45,699 bases of DNA from Levilactobacillus koreensis JCM 16448 (GCF_001435525.1 NZ_AZDP01000076.1:1-45699); one strand, 5' to 3'. Positions 1 to 8,602 are shown, counted from the stretch's first letter. Translations and numbers: made by a program. Notes: generated by a model from the letters alone, not told the origin.

Positions 1-70
1 TTGGTTTGTCGAAACAATGTTCAGTTTTCAAAGGTCTACCAAGTTATTTACTCTCGTAAACAACTTAATC
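1..70 (-). other. Probable rRNA operon leader (reads off left edge)
   Basis: Read on the minus strand, positions 34 down to 16 give CTTTGAAAACTGAACATTG, the kind of sequence found in Firmicute rRNA leaders and 16S-23S spacers. It is preceded by a hairpin (41-66, arms AAGTT.TTTAC / GTAAA.AACTT around TCTC). Together with the three strong promoters just upstream, this suggests an rRNA operon whose first gene lies outside the window to the left. No mature rRNA sequence is inside, so the assignment is inference. Confidence 0.55.
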
Positions 71-99
71 ATCATACCATTTAAAGAATATGATGTCAA
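71..99 (-). promoter_or_regulatory. Strong sigma-A promoter, proximal of three (rrn-type)
   Basis: The -35 TTGACA (94-99) and -10 TATGAT (71-76) are separated by exactly 17 bp on the minus strand. It is the closest promoter to the rRNA-like leader and reads out of the window. Confidence 0.75.
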
Positions 100-160
100 C
101 AAGAAGTTTGATTTAACAACGTTTCTCGTTGATGTGCTGTTTAAATGCAACAGCTCAATT

Positions 161-190
161 AATATAACATTTTATCATCACAACTGTCAA
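161..190 (-). promoter_or_regulatory. Sigma-A promoter, middle of three (rrn-type)
   Basis: The -35 TTGACA (185-190) and -10 TATATT (161-166) have an 18-bp spacer and lie in AT-rich sequence. They have the same orientation as the flanking promoters. Confidence 0.6.
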
Positions 191-249
191 CAACCAATTT
201 CAATCTTTCGAATTGGTCTAGCTGGTGAATCGCCGTGACAACATAAATA

Positions 250-278
250 ACTATACCAAGCACTAGCCCTACCGTCAA
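250..278 (-). promoter_or_regulatory. Sigma-A promoter, distal of three (rrn-type)
   Basis: The -35 TTGACG (273-278) and -10 TATAGT (250-255) have a 17-bp spacer. Three promoters spaced 85-90 bp apart with no intervening gene is the arrangement expected upstream of a stable-RNA operon. Confidence 0.65.
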
Positions 279-408
279 CTAAAAATATGAAAATAAACGA
301 ATCTTTTTTCAAAGGCATATCTTATAGTTGAAAACATTAAAATAGTTACCTGACGGCCGTGTGTTTCCTGATTTTTTAATTATAACCGTTCGTCTTTATT
401 TTAACCAG

Positions 409-446
409 CAAAAAGCCCGAACAATCCTAACGATCGTTCGGGCTTC
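409..446 (-). terminator. Rho-independent terminator of tyrS
   Basis: A 9-bp perfect stem (AGCCCGAAC 414-422 / GTTCGGGCT 436-444) is followed on the minus strand by a T run. It lies 15 bp after the tyrS stop. Confidence 0.85.
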
Positions 447-459
447 CCTATTTTAAAAA

Positions 460-1719
460 TTAACCTTCAACACGGGCTAAGAAGTAACGCTTCTTCCCCC
501 GGCGAATAATGACAAACTTACCCTCAAAGGCGCTGGCCGGATCAATTTCAGCATCCGTATCCGTGACCTTCTCACCGTTGACCCGAATGGCACCGTTCGT
601 TAAGTCCTCACGCGCTTGACGCCGTGAAGATTCAATCTTGGTGTCATCCACTAGCCATTCAACGATGTTCTTCTTGGCAGCACTGACCGTCACAGCTGGC
701 ATCTTCTTGAAACCTTGTTCGATTTCACTAGCCGTTAACTCAGCAACATCCCCGGAGAACAGGGCCTTCGTAATGTGTTGAGCTTCCACAACCGCTTCGT
801 GGCCGTGAACAAATTCCGTCACTTCTTCTGCCAACCGTGTCTGGGCTTCCCGCTTTTCTGGGTGAGCCGCTACGGCATCGGCCAATTTCTGGATTTCATC
901 CTGGCTTAAGAACGTAAAGTATTTCAAGAACTTCACGACATCGCGATCGTCCGTGTTGATCCAGAATTGGTAGAACTCGTATGGGGACGTCTTCTCAGGG
1001 TCCAACCAGATGTTGCCACCTTCAGACTTCCCAAACTTCGTGCCGTCAGCCTTCAATAGAAGTGGAATCGTCAACCCATAGGCGCGAGCATCGGCCCCCT
1101 CTTGCTTGTGGATCAAATCAATTCCGGCCGTGATATTGCCCCATTGGTCGGCCCCACCGATTTGCAATTGAACGTCTTCTGCCTTGTACAAGTGGAGGAA
1201 ATCAATCGATTGGAGAATTTGGTACGTGAATTCCGTAAACGAGATGCCAACCTCCAACCGTGAAGCGACAACTTCCTTGTTCAACATGTTATTGATGTTA
1301 AACAGCTTCCCATAATCCCGCAGGAAGTCCAACAGGGATAGTTTAGATAACCAGTCATAGTTGTTGACGATTCGGAATGACCCGTCCTGGCCAAAAAGGT
1401 TTTCCATTTGTGCCGTTAAACAATCTTGGTTATGACGAACTTGGTCCATGGATTGCAAGACCCGTTCTGCCTTCTTACCAGATGGATCACCAATCGACCC
1501 CGTTGCCCCACCAATAACAATAACTGGCTTGTGTCCGGCCAACTGGAACCGCTTGAGAATCATAAATGGAATCAAATGACCAATGTGCATGGAGTCTCCG
1601 GTTGGGTCGATCCCCGCGTACAGGCCGACCGCCTTTTCGTTAACTAACTTCCCCAGACCCTCTTCATTAGTTTGCTGATTGACGGCACCGCGCCATTTTA
1701 ACTCATCAATAATTGACAT
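460..1719 (-). CDS. tyrS: Tyrosyl-tRNA synthetase
   Basis: This cytosolic class I aminoacyl-tRNA synthetase charges tRNA-Tyr with tyrosine. The protein is 419 residues, normal for bacterial TyrRS. The HIGH motif is at residues 45-48 (MHIGH) and the KMSKS-type loop appears as KFGKS near residue 230. The C-terminus is an S4-like RNA-binding domain ending in GKKRYFLARVEG. The ATG at 1717-1719 is chosen because GGAGG stands 6-10 bases before it. The reading frame stays open further upstream to 1845, but that part lies in the T-box leader, including its terminator, and is not coding. It has its own promoter, T-box and terminator and so is monocistronic. Confidence 0.97.
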   Translation of the reverse strand: MSIIDELKWRGAVNQQTNEEGLGKLVNEKAVGLYAGIDPTGDSMHIGHLIPFMILKRFQLAGHKPVIVIGGATGSIGDPSGKKAERVLQSMDQVRHNQDCLTAQMENLFGQDGSFRIVNNYDWLSKLSLLDFLRDYGKLFNINNMLNKEVVASRLEVGISFTEFTYQILQSIDFLHLYKAEDVQLQIGGADQWGNITAGIDLIHKQEGADARAYGLTIPLLLKADGTKFGKSEGGNIWLDPEKTSPYEFYQFWINTDDRDVVKFLKYFTFLSQDEIQKLADAVAAHPEKREAQTRLAEEVTEFVHGHEAVVEAQHITKALFSGDVAELTASEIEQGFKKMPAVTVSAAKKNIVEWLVDDTKIESSRRQAREDLTNGAIRVNGEKVTDTDAEIDPASAFEGKFVIIRRGKKRYFLARVEG

Positions 1720-1751
1720 TTCTTTTCCTCCTATACTCATTACCAAACAAA

Positions 1752-1975
1752 TAAAAAAGTCCCCAATGGCTATTGCCATCAGGGACGAATTAAACTCCGC
1801 GTTACCACCCAAGTTGTTGTCACTTAGACAACCTCTCGTCATCATTAACGGAATGACCCGCCGGAAAACCGGCCGCTCCTCAGCGTAATTCGTGGTTACG
1901 GGCGTCCTGACTCTCAGCGCCGTCAGGTCTCTTGACCGGAGCCGTTTCCACTACTGAACTGATTCATCGCTTATG
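1752..1975 (-). promoter_or_regulatory. Tyrosine T-box riboswitch of tyrS
   Basis: The leader senses uncharged tRNA-Tyr. The conserved T-box core GGGTGGTAACGCGG is at 1797-1810 on the minus strand. It is followed by a terminator hairpin (1759-1786, GTCCC...GGGAC) and a T run at 1752-1758. A UAC triplet at 1885-1887, in a GAATUAC context, is the likely tyrosine specifier; this triplet is a candidate by position, not proven. A tyrosyl-tRNA synthetase directly downstream fits the amino-acid identity. Confidence 0.9.
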
Positions 1976-1980
1976 AAACG

Positions 1981-2009
1981 ATAATACGCAGATAGCGGTC
2001 AAATGTCAA
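1981..2009 (-). promoter_or_regulatory. tyrS promoter
   Basis: The -35 TTGACA (2004-2009) and -10 TATTAT (1981-1986) have a 17-bp spacer. Transcription would start near 1974, just before the T-box stem I. Confidence 0.8.
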
Positions 2010-2180
2010 TACGTGTTCCGTCACCTGATGGGTACTGGCGTGAAAAAACAATTTCACTAGATGGCGTGATCTTTCGACTCTTGAGTTAATTTGCATCATC
2101 AATCCAGCCACGGCGCACCCACCTAATAAGTGAAAACTCTGACACCTGACCTCTACTAACTTAGTTTCTTCAAGTAGAGC

Positions 2181-3551
2181 CTAAAACAATCCCGTCACAC
2201 TCCCCCAAATAATCTGAATGTTTAGAATTGTCAGAATAATCGTACATGCCCAGGCAAGGACTGTGATCCAGCGTTTGTTGACCCAACGCTCACCCATGAT
2301 TTTCTTAGATGAAGTGAAGATGGTCAGCGGAATCATGGAAAATGGCAACGCAATCGACAGGAAGACCTGCGAGTTAACCAGCAAATTGTCCAGTGCCGCT
2401 TCGCTCCCACCATACAGGACGGTGCAGACAATGACGGGGACCACTGAAATCAGTCGTGTCACTAACCGGCGAACCCACAACGGCATCTTTAAGTTCACAA
2501 AACCTTCCATAATGACCTGACCCGTCAGTGTTCCTGTAATCGTCGAGTTCTGACCGGAAGCTAGCAAGGCGACCGCAAACAACGTCGATAAGACTGGTGA
2601 GGCCACCGCACCCGCTAAATGGTTATCTTGCAGTGCCGCATATAAGTTACCAAACGTTCCCAATTGACTTGCATCCTTGCCGAAGAACATCGCTGCCCCC
2701 AACAGGAGTAAGAGACAGTTGATGATAAACGCACCAAATAACTGAATATTAGAATCCCACGTCGTAAATTTCACGGCCCGGGCCATTTCCTTCGGATCGC
2801 TACGATCAAATTTCCGCGTCTGCGAAATGGACGAATGGAGGTACAGGTTGTGCGGCATCACGGTCGCCCCAACGATTCCTAACGCCATCGTCAGTTGACC
2901 TGGATGCATGATCTCCGTCCGGGGAATGAAGTTAGCGACCGCAGCTCCCATGTTAGGTTGCGCGATGATCACTTCATAGGCGAAGACCACCAAGATCACC
3001 GTAATCAGACACAACACAATGGCTTCGATTTTCCGGAAACCGAGCTTCGTTAATAATAATAGTAATAACACGTCAAAAACAGTCAGTGAAACACCCAAGA
3101 TCAGTGGCACCCCGAACAGCAGTTGTAGGGCAATCGCGCCCCCGATAACTTCCGCAATATCGGTCGCCATAATTGCTAACTCGGTCACGATCCACAGGAC
3201 CGCCCCGATACGTTTTGTCGTGTGGGCCCGGGTTGCTTGGGCCAAATCCATCTGCGTCACAATGCCCAGTTTAGCCGCCATATATTGGAGCAACATCGCG
3301 ATTAAACTCGAAATCAAGATAACAGACATCAGCAGGTAGCCGTACTTGGCCCCCCCACCGATCGATGTTACCCAGTTACCCGGATCCATGTACCCCACGG
3401 CGACCAGCGCACCCGGCCCCGAAAAGGCAATCAAGTTTTTGAGGAACCCCTTTTCCTTCGGCACAGCTACGGTACCATTAACTTCTTCTAATGACGGGCC
3501 GTTGGCGTAACCAGTCAATTTACTGGTCTTCGTTGAAACGTTGTCGGTCAT
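2181..3551 (-). CDS. mntH: Nramp-family manganese/divalent metal transporter MntH
   Basis: This is a proton-coupled divalent metal (mainly Mn2+) importer of the cytoplasmic membrane. The protein is 456 residues with about eleven membrane segments. It carries the Nramp metal-binding motifs DPGNW (start of TM1) and [10 protein letters not shown] (TM6). The start is the ATG at 3549-3551 because AAGGAG lies eight bases upstream. The open frame extends further but runs through the promoter. The gene is transcribed alone; downstream at 2151-2179 there is a 7-bp stem without a T run, so its terminator is uncertain. Lactobacilli rely heavily on manganese, so MntR control is likely, but I could not identify an operator with confidence. 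Confidence 0.93.
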   Translation of the reverse strand: MTDNVSTKTSKLTGYANGPSLEEVNGTVAVPKEKGFLKNLIAFSGPGALVAVGYMDPGNWVTSIGGGAKYGYLLMSVILISSLIAMLLQYMAAKLGIVTQMDLAQATRAHTTKRIGAVLWIVTELAIMATDIAEVIGGAIALQLLFGVPLILGVSLTVFDVLLLLLLTKLGFRKIEAIVLCLITVILVVFAYEVIIAQPNMGAAVANFIPRTEIMHPGQLTMALGIVGATVMPHNLYLHSSISQTRKFDRSDPKEMARAVKFTTWDSNIQLFGAFIINCLLLLLGAAMFFGKDASQLGTFGNLYAALQDNHLAGAVASPVLSTLFAVALLASGQNSTITGTLTGQVIMEGFVNLKMPLWVRRLVTRLISVVPVIVCTVLYGGSEAALDNLLVNSQVFLSIALPFSMIPLTIFTSSKKIMGERWVNKRWITVLAWACTIILTILNIQIIWGSVTGLF

Positions 3552-3585
3552 AATTTCCACTCCTTTTCTCTCTATGCTTCTCACC

Positions 3586-3613
3586 ATTATACGGATAGGA
3601 ATGGGCGTGTAAA
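3586..3613 (-). promoter_or_regulatory. mntH promoter
   Basis: The -35 TTTACA (3608-3613) and -10 TATAAT (3586-3591) have a 16-bp spacer, about 35 bases before the chosen mntH start. Confidence 0.65.
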
Positions 3614-3760
3614 GCTTTATTTTTGACAGACCTAACTTAAATTTTATATTACCCAGCAACTCGTTAGTGACCGCAACATTTATTTTCGGTGGCACTTCAC
3701 AACTCGAGTTCCGTTTGCAAACACCCCGTTCCATTTACAAAAAAATCGACCGACGCAAAT

Positions 3761-3804
3761 AAAAAACGGTAAGCTACGAAATTTGACCGTGCTTACCGTT
3801 TTCT
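3761..3804 (-). terminator. Terminator after the MarR-family gene
   Basis: A perfect 10-bp inverted repeat (AACGGTAAGC 3765-3774 / GCTTACCGTT 3791-3800) is followed by T residues on the minus strand (A run 3761-3766). It begins immediately after the stop codon. Confidence 0.75.
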
Positions 3805-4173
3805 TTATTCCGCCGCCGACCCTAATTCTGCCAACGTCGTATGTAAAACATCTGGCAATTGCTGCTGTATCAACAACAATTTTGCCTGTCCCAGTGACGT
3901 TAACGCCAAATAGCGTCGACGCCGGTCGTTGGGTGCAACGTGTTGCTTTAAGTACCCCCGCTTGCACAGATCCACGACCAAATTCGATGTCCGAGTCGCC
4001 GAGAACCCCAAACGATTGGCAACCTGAGCAACCGACAGCCGCTCCACCGCAACATCGTTCATTAATTGACACTGTGGTAGATTTAGCGCGAGGCCCGCAA
4101 CCGGCTGATTGTAGCACCGCGTCACCATCGTATAAATCTGGGTTAACTTCTGTAATTGCCTTTGCTCGACCAT
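3805..4173 (-). CDS. MarR-family winged-helix transcriptional regulator
   Basis: A 122-residue DNA-binding protein, somewhat short for MarR (usually about 140). It shows the typical winged helix: the recognition region LSVAQVANRLGFSATRTSNLVVDLCKRG (about 46-73), then the wing with PNDRRRRYLALTSLG, a MarR hallmark. The ligand and targets are unknown. A dyad 75 bp upstream (4248-4271) could be an autoregulatory operator. It stands alone between mntH and the DUF2252 gene, all on the minus strand. Confidence 0.85.
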   Translation of the reverse strand: MVEQRQLQKLTQIYTMVTRCYNQPVAGLALNLPQCQLMNDVAVERLSVAQVANRLGFSATRTSNLVVDLCKRGYLKQHVAPNDRRRRYLALTSLGQAKLLLIQQQLPDVLHTTLAELGSAAE

Positions 4174-4247
4174 CCATCCTCACTCCAATCAACAAACGTT
4201 CCCTAAGTGACTAAGCCAACAGTGGCTACAAAAATTGACCCACTAGC

Positions 4248-4271
4248 TAGTCGCCAAAATGTAGGCGACTA
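4248..4271. promoter_or_regulatory. Inverted repeat, candidate MarR operator
   Basis: Perfect 8-bp arms (TAGTCGCC 4248-4255 / GGCGACTA 4264-4271) with an 8-nt AT-rich centre, upstream of the MarR gene. The position fits autoregulation. No clear -10/-35 pair was found next to it, so the role is inferred. Confidence 0.35.
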
Positions 4272-4368
4272 CCCATGTGTTAATAACTAAAGGTTGAAAG
4301 TTCAAAAGTACAACAATACCTGTTTTAGCAATAACGTTGGGACTAAAACTAGGCAAGTTGGTGCTCCC

Positions 4369-4454
4369 TTCGCCTTACCGGCCGGCAGATATAGGCTGGA
4401 ACAGTGCGAACGACGCGCCTGAGCCCATATCTGCCGACCTCTCGGCTTTCACAG
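4369..4454 (+). repeat. Structured repeat module A, internally deleted copy (A1)
   Basis: This copy has the module A ends but lacks the central ~80 bases with the two inner hairpins. The left arm (TTCGCCTTACCGGCCGGCAG and on) is joined directly to the right arm (GCGCCTGAGCCCATATCTGCC). The outer arms pair as GGCAGATATRGGCT / AGCCCATATCTGCC. It is followed 102 bases later by module B, as in the full copies. Confidence 0.8.
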
Positions 4455-4556
4455 TGTGCGTAGACGACGGAGATAATGACTGTAGCAGTCACTATCGATT
4501 GGACCGAAAGCGCTAAAACTCCAGGTTTTCCAACTGTTGTCGTGGTAAAGCACAGT

Positions 4557-4728
4557 CAGAGCCGGAGGAGGACAGGGATGCAGCCAGCCGTGGAGGTAGT
4601 GTTAGCTGGTGATTCGTCAGCCAGCTTACAACACGGGCAACTTTTGTCTTCTCGGCTTCAAAGCGAGCTGTTTTTCCAGCCTGAATCATCCCCACAGCGG
4701 GCAGAATCCCTGTCAGCCGTAGTGCGGC
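4557..4728 (+). repeat. Structured repeat module B (B1)
   Basis: The ends match the other copies: AGAGCCGGAGG...CAGGGATG...AGCCAGCCGTGG on the left and CCCCACAGCGGGCAGAATCC...CAGCCGTAGTGCGG on the right. The inner hairpin pairs GTGTTAGCTGG (4599-4609) with CCAGCTTACAACAC (4621-4634). The second hairpin is shortened in this copy. It forms a composite with A1. Confidence 0.8.
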
Positions 4729-4861
4729 AACTTTACACTAACTTAATAGTACAAATTCTTACCGCTACTGGGACGAGACAGGTATTCCATCTTTCAATCT
4801 TCAGTCAATAATGTATCCGCTTACATTATACCACGAGCCCTCAACACTGAGGGGTGACACC

Positions 4862-6223
4862 TTAGGCCAAACGGTAGGCCACGAAGGCCGCGTAGTCCTT
4901 TTGAACCTGTTCCGCATACGCCCAAGCAAAGCTCGCAATAGCCACATCAAACTCCTTATTGCTTCCAATATAACCACGAATCATTGCGGCCGTTGGACTT
5001 TGACAGTGGGCAATCGCCAAGGTCCACGCACAGGTCTGCGCGTACGTTTTAAACTGGTCCCAGTCAAGTTGTGTCAGGTCAATTGACTCCTTCATGTCCC
5101 GGAACTGCCGCACGTAAAAACTCTGCTTGCGTCCCGCAAAGTATCCCAAGAATGGGTCGGATGAAGACTGCAGAATCTTTTGACAATCAACGATTCGTTG
5201 CCCTTCCGTCTGTTCCAAGGCCACCGTGACATCCGTTGCCAACTGGCTACCTTGCCGCCTAGTCGGGAGGGCTTCCTTCACCTGCAAGACCAGATGTGAC
5301 CCATCGATACTGGTCAGTAAGATCAGATAACACCGCGAGCCAAAACTCCCAACGCCGACACTGTGGCGAACGACATCCGTGATATGGTACTGCGATAAGA
5401 GCAGATTGACGTCTGGCCGCACCGTCTGTCGGTAAGCCGCAAAGTAGGCGTCGACATTGCTGGTGAAGTCATCATCCACGTGGGTCGTTCGCGGCGCATT
5501 CTCGCGAAAGCATAAGTTGCCTCGCACATCGAGCGTCGTAAATTTCCGCACGACCTGTTCGGAGTCTCGTTTATTAGCGCGATTGACGATTGCCGTCAAT
5601 AAGTTCGAGCTGTCCTCGTCCAACGCACTCGCGGTCACCAGTTTGCTAACCTCATTTAATGGGTAAAACCGTGAGAGGGTCGTCTGTTCAAACATCTGCT
5701 TGATGCTCTTACGGTAACTCTCGGCAACCTTGGGGAGCAGTTGTCTGAGTTTCTTTTCCTTAAACCCGTTCGCCTGGCCCGCCAACAACACACTGACCAG
5801 CAGGCGTTTGAGGTCCCACTCCCAGGGATTGATCCCCGCTTCATCGAAGTCGTTCAGGTCAAATAGGAGTCGTCGTTCAGCCGACGCGTAAAACCCGAAG
5901 TTCCCAATGTGTGCGTCACCACAGATAAAGGTACTGATGGTCGAGCTTGGTTGCTGATTCAGATCTGCTTCCATTAACTCAGCCGTTCCTCGGAAAAATG
6001 AAAAAGCCGAAGCTCCCATTCGCTGCGTGCGCTCCGGCAAAAGTTCTGGAATCAGTAACTTACGAATCTTGTCCATCATGTGATTACTATTGCGTTTAAC
6101 CGGTTGATAGGTTCCCAAGACCTCATAGGGAACCTTCGCCCGTGCCTGCTTGCCTAACTGGCGAAGCTCCGCAATGGTCTTATTGACCTGAACCCGGCCC
6201 GTACTAAATGCTGCTGGCGTCAT
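4862..6223 (-). CDS. DUF2252 family protein (kinase-like fold)
   Basis: A 453-residue cytosolic protein of the DUF2252 family, whose function is not established. It carries FICGDAHIGNFGFY and then LLFDLNDFDEAG about 20 residues later. These resemble the catalytic loop (HxDxxxxN) and metal-binding (D-F-D) motifs of aminoglycoside-phosphotransferase-like kinases; that reading is inference. The start is the ATG at 6221-6223, which has GGGAGG eight bases upstream; an in-frame GTG at 6230 directly abuts the ribosome site and is unlikely. A short stem without a T run follows the stop (4838-4853). Confidence 0.85.
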   Translation of the reverse strand: MTPAAFSTGRVQVNKTIAELRQLGKQARAKVPYEVLGTYQPVKRNSNHMMDKIRKLLIPELLPERTQRMGASAFSFFRGTAELMEADLNQQPSSTISTFICGDAHIGNFGFYASAERRLLFDLNDFDEAGINPWEWDLKRLLVSVLLAGQANGFKEKKLRQLLPKVAESYRKSIKQMFEQTTLSRFYPLNEVSKLVTASALDEDSSNLLTAIVNRANKRDSEQVVRKFTTLDVRGNLCFRENAPRTTHVDDDFTSNVDAYFAAYRQTVRPDVNLLLSQYHITDVVRHSVGVGSFGSRCYLILLTSIDGSHLVLQVKEALPTRRQGSQLATDVTVALEQTEGQRIVDCQKILQSSSDPFLGYFAGRKQSFYVRQFRDMKESIDLTQLDWDQFKTYAQTCAWTLAIAHCQSPTAAMIRGYIGSNKEFDVAIASFAWAYAEQVQKDYAAFVAYRLA

Positions 6224-6332
6224 GGGCGCCACCTCCCGCTACGTTTTGCTTTTATTCTACCGCAAACGTCAATTAGCCTCCAGCTTGGCTTTTTTGTGAT
6301 GATGCTGCCACAAAATAACTTCACCCGTCCCC

Positions 6333-7808
6333 TTACTCTTCCGTCTTCTGCAACTTATTATTAAAGTCCAGCGCAAACAGCGAGAGTTCGTGGTGCCGTA
6401 GCGTCTTGATCAGCCGATCGATGTTCTCGCCGTAGTCGATTTCCTTGATCCAGTGGAAGACTTCCAATTGATTTTCCTTGGCAAACTGTAAGGCCAGTGC
6501 ATCCGTTCCATATAGGACTAAATAGTTCGACCGGTGTTGGGCATCGATGACCGTTTGATCTGTCAATAGGCTGAGGTGCACGATGCCACTGAGCAGACGG
6601 TTAAAGATATCCGTCGTGACCCCCATCATGTCGTAGGTCACGAGGATTTCAACTCTGGCTGCCGTCAACGTTAAACCGTTCGTATACTTGCTCAAATACT
6701 TCTGAACAAGGCGGAGGTCCGCCGCACCAATCTTTCCCGGGTACAGGCGACTCATGCTCTGGGCAATCGCTAACGCTGGGGCTGTCGAGGCGGCCGTGGG
6801 CTGGTAGAGCGACGTAATTTCTGGCCGGAGTAAGGGATCGACGCGGAACAACAACATGAATTGACACAACGCAAACAACCAGTTGGCGAACCAATTTTTC
6901 CCCGTCGCGTAATCCTGTAACTCGACCACACCGGGGGCTAGCGTATACTCACCCACGCGTTGCTTCAAGCCCACGTAGAGTCGTTGCATCCCCGCTGGCT
7001 GCAAGGCCCGCACGAAATACGGCGAACTCGTCAGCAAATAATCCAACGTCGCCAACTCGCTGAGTGCCTGTTGCGGCGTGTCACCCAGTGCCGCCATTTG
7101 CCCTGCCAGTGCCCGCAGATCCGTCAAGTGGGCCAACGGGAAGCGTAATGGCGCATACCGATAGCCTTGGTCCAGCCGTAAGAGCGCCAATCTGATCAGC
7201 AGGTCCTTTCGTTCTTGCAGACTGACCGAATCTTGATACAACTTATCATTTGCATACGTCTTAAGCATTGCTTGGTGCAGACCCCGTAAGCGTTGCGGCA
7301 ACTCGGGCAACTCGTCTGGCGTGGTTAACGTCGTGCTAAAAAGCATAAAGTAAAGCAGTTGAATCAGCGTTTCGTTTCCCGTTACTCGCAGCGGATTCGC
7401 CACCAACTGCAGATTGTACTGTCCTAACTGAACCTTCATGGCGCGTAAACGCCGGTTGAATGTTGACAAACTGATCTCATGTTCCGCACAAAATTCGCTG
7501 GTCTGCTGGTAACTTTTCTTCAACGTCGCCACCATCACCTGATATGGGATACTGTTCACGTACAGCCAGTGACGATACTGATCAATGGTCACAGTCGTCA
7601 CCAATCTGTCCTTAGTCAGACTAGTGGTCCCCAACTGCTGTAAATCCGTCCGTAACCCCAATAAAACGTGATAGGCGCGTGAATAACTGACGGTCGCTTC
7701 CGCTGCAAATTCGGCCAAATTAAACTGACCACCGTGATCGTTGATAAACGTCATCAGCCGCACCTTCAGAACGTCTTTGGGCGTTAACATAGCAAAATCA
7801 ATTTTCAC
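6333..7808 (-). CDS. Mga-type helix-turn-helix transcriptional regulator
   Basis: A 491-residue protein of the Mga/AtxA kind. It has an N-terminal winged helix (about 10-60), a second Mga-type HTH (about 95-145, QQTSEFCAEHEISLSTFNRRLRAM), a long alpha-helical PRD-like middle and a C-terminal EIIB-like region ending near HHELSLFALD. These regulators couple carbon supply to surface or virulence genes in streptococci; the targets here are unknown. The GTG at 7806-7808 is chosen because GAGGGATC stands just upstream. The nearest candidate target is the small gene upstream (7899-8141) or the polysaccharide operon further on. This is context only. Confidence 0.8.
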   Translation of the reverse strand: MKIDFAMLTPKDVLKVRLMTFINDHGGQFNLAEFAAEATVSYSRAYHVLLGLRTDLQQLGTTSLTKDRLVTTVTIDQYRHWLYVNSIPYQVMVATLKKSYQQTSEFCAEHEISLSTFNRRLRAMKVQLGQYNLQLVANPLRVTGNETLIQLLYFMLFSTTLTTPDELPELPQRLRGLHQAMLKTYANDKLYQDSVSLQERKDLLIRLALLRLDQGYRYAPLRFPLAHLTDLRALAGQMAALGDTPQQALSELATLDYLLTSSPYFVRALQPAGMQRLYVGLKQRVGEYTLAPGVVELQDYATGKNWFANWLFALCQFMLLFRVDPLLRPEITSLYQPTAASTAPALAIAQSMSRLYPGKIGAADLRLVQKYLSKYTNGLTLTAARVEILVTYDMMGVTTDIFNRLLSGIVHLSLLTDQTVIDAQHRSNYLVLYGTDALALQFAKENQLEVFHWIKEIDYGENIDRLIKTLRHHELSLFALDFNNKLQKTEE

Positions 7809-7833
7809 GATCCCTCACTCCCCCCTTTTAAAT

Positions 7834-7883
7834 AGCGAGAACCCCTGAGCCTTGGCTTCTCGCCAATAACCCAGGGGTTCGCT
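7834..7883 (-). terminator. Hairpin between small gene and Mga-type gene
   Basis: A strong interrupted stem (AGCGAGAACCCCTG 7834-7847 / CAGGGGTTCGCT 7872-7883), 15 bases after the stop of the 80-residue gene. On the minus strand it is followed by ATTTAAAAGGGG, a weak T run. It may terminate or attenuate transcription into the regulator gene. Confidence 0.55.
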
Positions 7884-7898
7884 GCTGTAACGGCACGC

Positions 7899-8141
7899 TT
7901 AGTCGATACTAGTTATGGTCACACCCTGCGCATCGAATTCTGCCAACGTTTCCTTTAAAATGATCCGGGGATCGTCATAGCGAATTCCCGGCAAAATTGT
8001 ACTAACGAAGTTGCCCGTTAATTTGCCCGCAACCACTTCTGGTGAAATACGAACATCTTGGCCGTCTTCCGTTGAGAGGGTCACACTCTGCCCCTCAGTC
8101 AACCGATCGATCAACGGTAAAATTGGCATCTGTTGCATCAT
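7899..8141 (-). CDS. Small protein of unknown function (80 aa)
   Basis: I do not recognise this family. The product is an acidic, soluble-looking protein of 80 residues with no membrane segment or cysteines. It has a mixed hydrophobic pattern (QSVTLSTEDGQDVRI..., then DDPRIILKETLAEFDAQGVTITSID) suggestive of a compact alpha/beta domain. The ATG at 8139-8141 is preferred: AGGAGG lies nine bases upstream, whereas the in-frame GTG at 8148 touches it. It has a long structured leader (8142 to about 8410) and is followed by a hairpin, so it is probably a real gene. Confidence 0.6.
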   Translation of the reverse strand: MMQQMPILPLIDRLTEGQSVTLSTEDGQDVRISPEVVAGKLTGNFVSTILPGIRYDDPRIILKETLAEFDAQGVTITSID

Positions 8142-8191
8142 TTCGCTCACCCTCCTATGTTCCTTGTTACATATTTTGTTGTGTTGTTCCG

Positions 8192-8235
8192 TCGTAAGCT
8201 GACAGGGATTCCGCCCGGTGAGGCAGCTTACAACT
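8192..8235 (-). repeat. Hairpin with module-B-like end sequence
   Basis: Arms GTAAGCTG / CAGCTTAC enclose GGCGGAATCCCTG on the minus strand, the sequence found at the right end of module B. It lies about 50 bases before the 80-residue gene. It may be a decayed B copy now serving as a leader hairpin. Confidence 0.4.
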
Positions 8236-8325
8236 ACAATTAAATTGGTTTGAACCTAGCTCGTCGCTGATACTTGCACGTTATGTTCGCCGCATATTTA
8301 GCAGTTATCGTACAACGCAGTCTCC

Positions 8326-8418
8326 AAAGTGAAGTCTATAATCGACAATACTGTTACGCCCCAGTTCCACTACAAACTAAGCTAGACGCACTTCACTTTT
8401 CCCCTATATTCTACCACG
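8326..8418 (-). promoter_or_regulatory. Structured 5' leader of the 80-aa gene
   Basis: On the minus strand a long-range stem pairs AAAGTGAA-GTGC-GTCTA (8383-8399) with TAGACTTCACTTT (8326-8338). This is about 13 bp with a four-base bulge, enclosing about 44 bases. A possible -10 TAGAAT lies near 8411-8416 without a convincing -35. Between this stem and the gene there are about 190 bases with no ORF. An 11-base direct repeat ATACTTGCACG (8270-8280, 8429-8439) flanks the region. No known riboswitch class was recognised. Confidence 0.4.
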
Positions 8419-8602
8419 GTGCCCGTAAATACTTGCACGAACCCACTCGGGGAATTGCAAGCTGTTATAAATATAATTATTAAAGCTTAGGAATTTACCA
8501 CGTTTCCCCTAGCCGGTTTCTTCGTCATGTCAGACATGCTATGCTCAAGGCCACGCTAGTTTATGCTATTGACGTTTTATTTTTGGGGGAGAACGATAAG
8601 TT

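Noticed and set aside
17-238. Open frame of 73 codons on plus
   Set aside because: It lies across the three minus-strand promoters and the rRNA-like leader, has no ribosome site, and its composition fits non-coding AT-rich DNA.
1720-1845. N-terminal extension of tyrS
   Set aside because: The extension is the T-box antiterminator and terminator; a strong ribosome site precedes the ATG at 1719.
2151-2179. Terminator of mntH
   Set aside because: A 7-bp stem without a T run; could be chance.
3680-4214. Long frames on both strands overlapping the MarR gene
   Set aside because: They are shadows of the MarR coding region with no ribosome site or family resemblance.
4838-4853. Terminator for the DUF2252 gene
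   Set aside because: A 6-bp stem with a 4-base loop but no T run; too weak alone.
4476-5086. Two plus-strand frames across module B1 and the end of the DUF2252 gene
   Set aside because: Both are translations of a repeat or the antisense of a real gene. Similar frames appear at other repeat copies only because the DNA repeats.
8274-8483. Plus-strand frame of 69 codons
   Set aside because: It runs through the structured leader and has no ribosome site.
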